From the NCBI GenBank assembly GCA_949318235.1, contig OX439132.1, positions 17,000,710-17,064,709 of the forward strand: a stretch of DNA of 64,000 nucleotides, written 5' to 3'. Position 1 is the stretch's first letter. Each line of letters begins with the position of its first letter. Below the pieces are notes generated by a model that saw only the letters and a program-made list of their open reading frames with translations, made no database searches and was not told the origin of the DNA. Source of the stretch: Ecdyonurus torrentis (Eukaryota; Arthropoda; Insecta; Ephemeroptera; Heptageniidae). Position numbers and translations under genes: made by a program. Shown piece by piece: positions 63,600-64,000 of the stretch.

Positions 63600-64000
63600 T
63601 GGTGGGTAGGTTCTTCAGAGTCAGTATAACTCCCATAGCTCTTTCCTCTTGGACATCGCACTCTCCACAATGAGACTTCGCGTGGCTAACTTACAGATGA
63701 ATTTTCTTTTTATACAGACACCTTTTATATTTGAAAAAAAGGGATAAAATATTGACCAGAATGGTATAATAAATTTTATACTTTTTTATGTTATGAAATA
63801 CTTAAGATATTTGATTTCTTTTTGTTACATTTATGTTATTTAAAAGTTAATTGAAATGTCTATTTTTAAAAGAATGGGCTATGTATTGCAAAAAGTAATA
63901 TAATTGTTTGGTTGTCTTATACAATATTACCATGTATTAAAGGTTGTTTTTTAACTTATTTTTCAATTTAAATGTTTTTATGGCTACTTACTACAATATT

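Overview
The window is nuclear DNA of an animal, most likely an insect. By eye it is about three-quarters A+T. It is packed with (GA)n/(CT)n, (TA)n, poly-A/T and two long (TTTCC)n arrays, carries a eukaryotic tRNA-Glu gene and a non-LTR retrotransposon remnant, and has only one recognisable protein-coding gene. There are no operons, CRISPR arrays or prokaryotic signals. I cannot name the species.

The left part (1-13.25 kb) holds the 3' portion of a Runt-domain (RUNX family) transcription factor gene on the + strand. One internal exon (8263-8493) splices in frame across a 2998-base intron to a terminal exon (11492-12183). That exon ends in VWRPY-stop, the C-terminal Groucho/TLE-recruiting pentapeptide of RUNX proteins. 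The DNA-binding Runt domain is not in the window and must lie upstream of base 1. The 8.2 kb before the first visible exon reads as intron, with GC-richer patches and a 15-bp-stem hairpin just before the exon. The 3' UTR probably runs to an AATAAA at 13223-13228.

From about 13.25 kb to the end (about 50 kb) I see no protein gene. This part holds a solitary tRNA-Glu(TTC) at 28931-29002, a 5'-truncated LINE fragment on the minus strand (48600-49265), a 200-base assembly gap (35934-36133) and several palindromic non-autonomous DNA elements. One family flanked by TTAA has copies at 11004-11320 (inside the RUNX intron) and 45203-45509, with a diverged relative at 56135-56469. All three carry a TGACGTCA palindrome. 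A second, about 113-bp palindrome occurs at 23521-23633 and 35820-35933. A 475-bp fold-back element flanked by TA lies at 25662-26136.

A few GC-rich islands stand out in the AT-rich desert and are the best candidates for regulatory DNA or non-coding first exons. They include 16.08-16.23 kb (RUNX, Pho/YY1-like and E-box motifs), 18.8-19.2 kb (CpG-rich) and 54.53-54.67 kb (TATA-like motif plus a perfect GTAAGT donor). I found no undescribed multi-gene system. The most interesting material is the MITE family, the intronic hairpin by the RUNX exon, and these GC islands.
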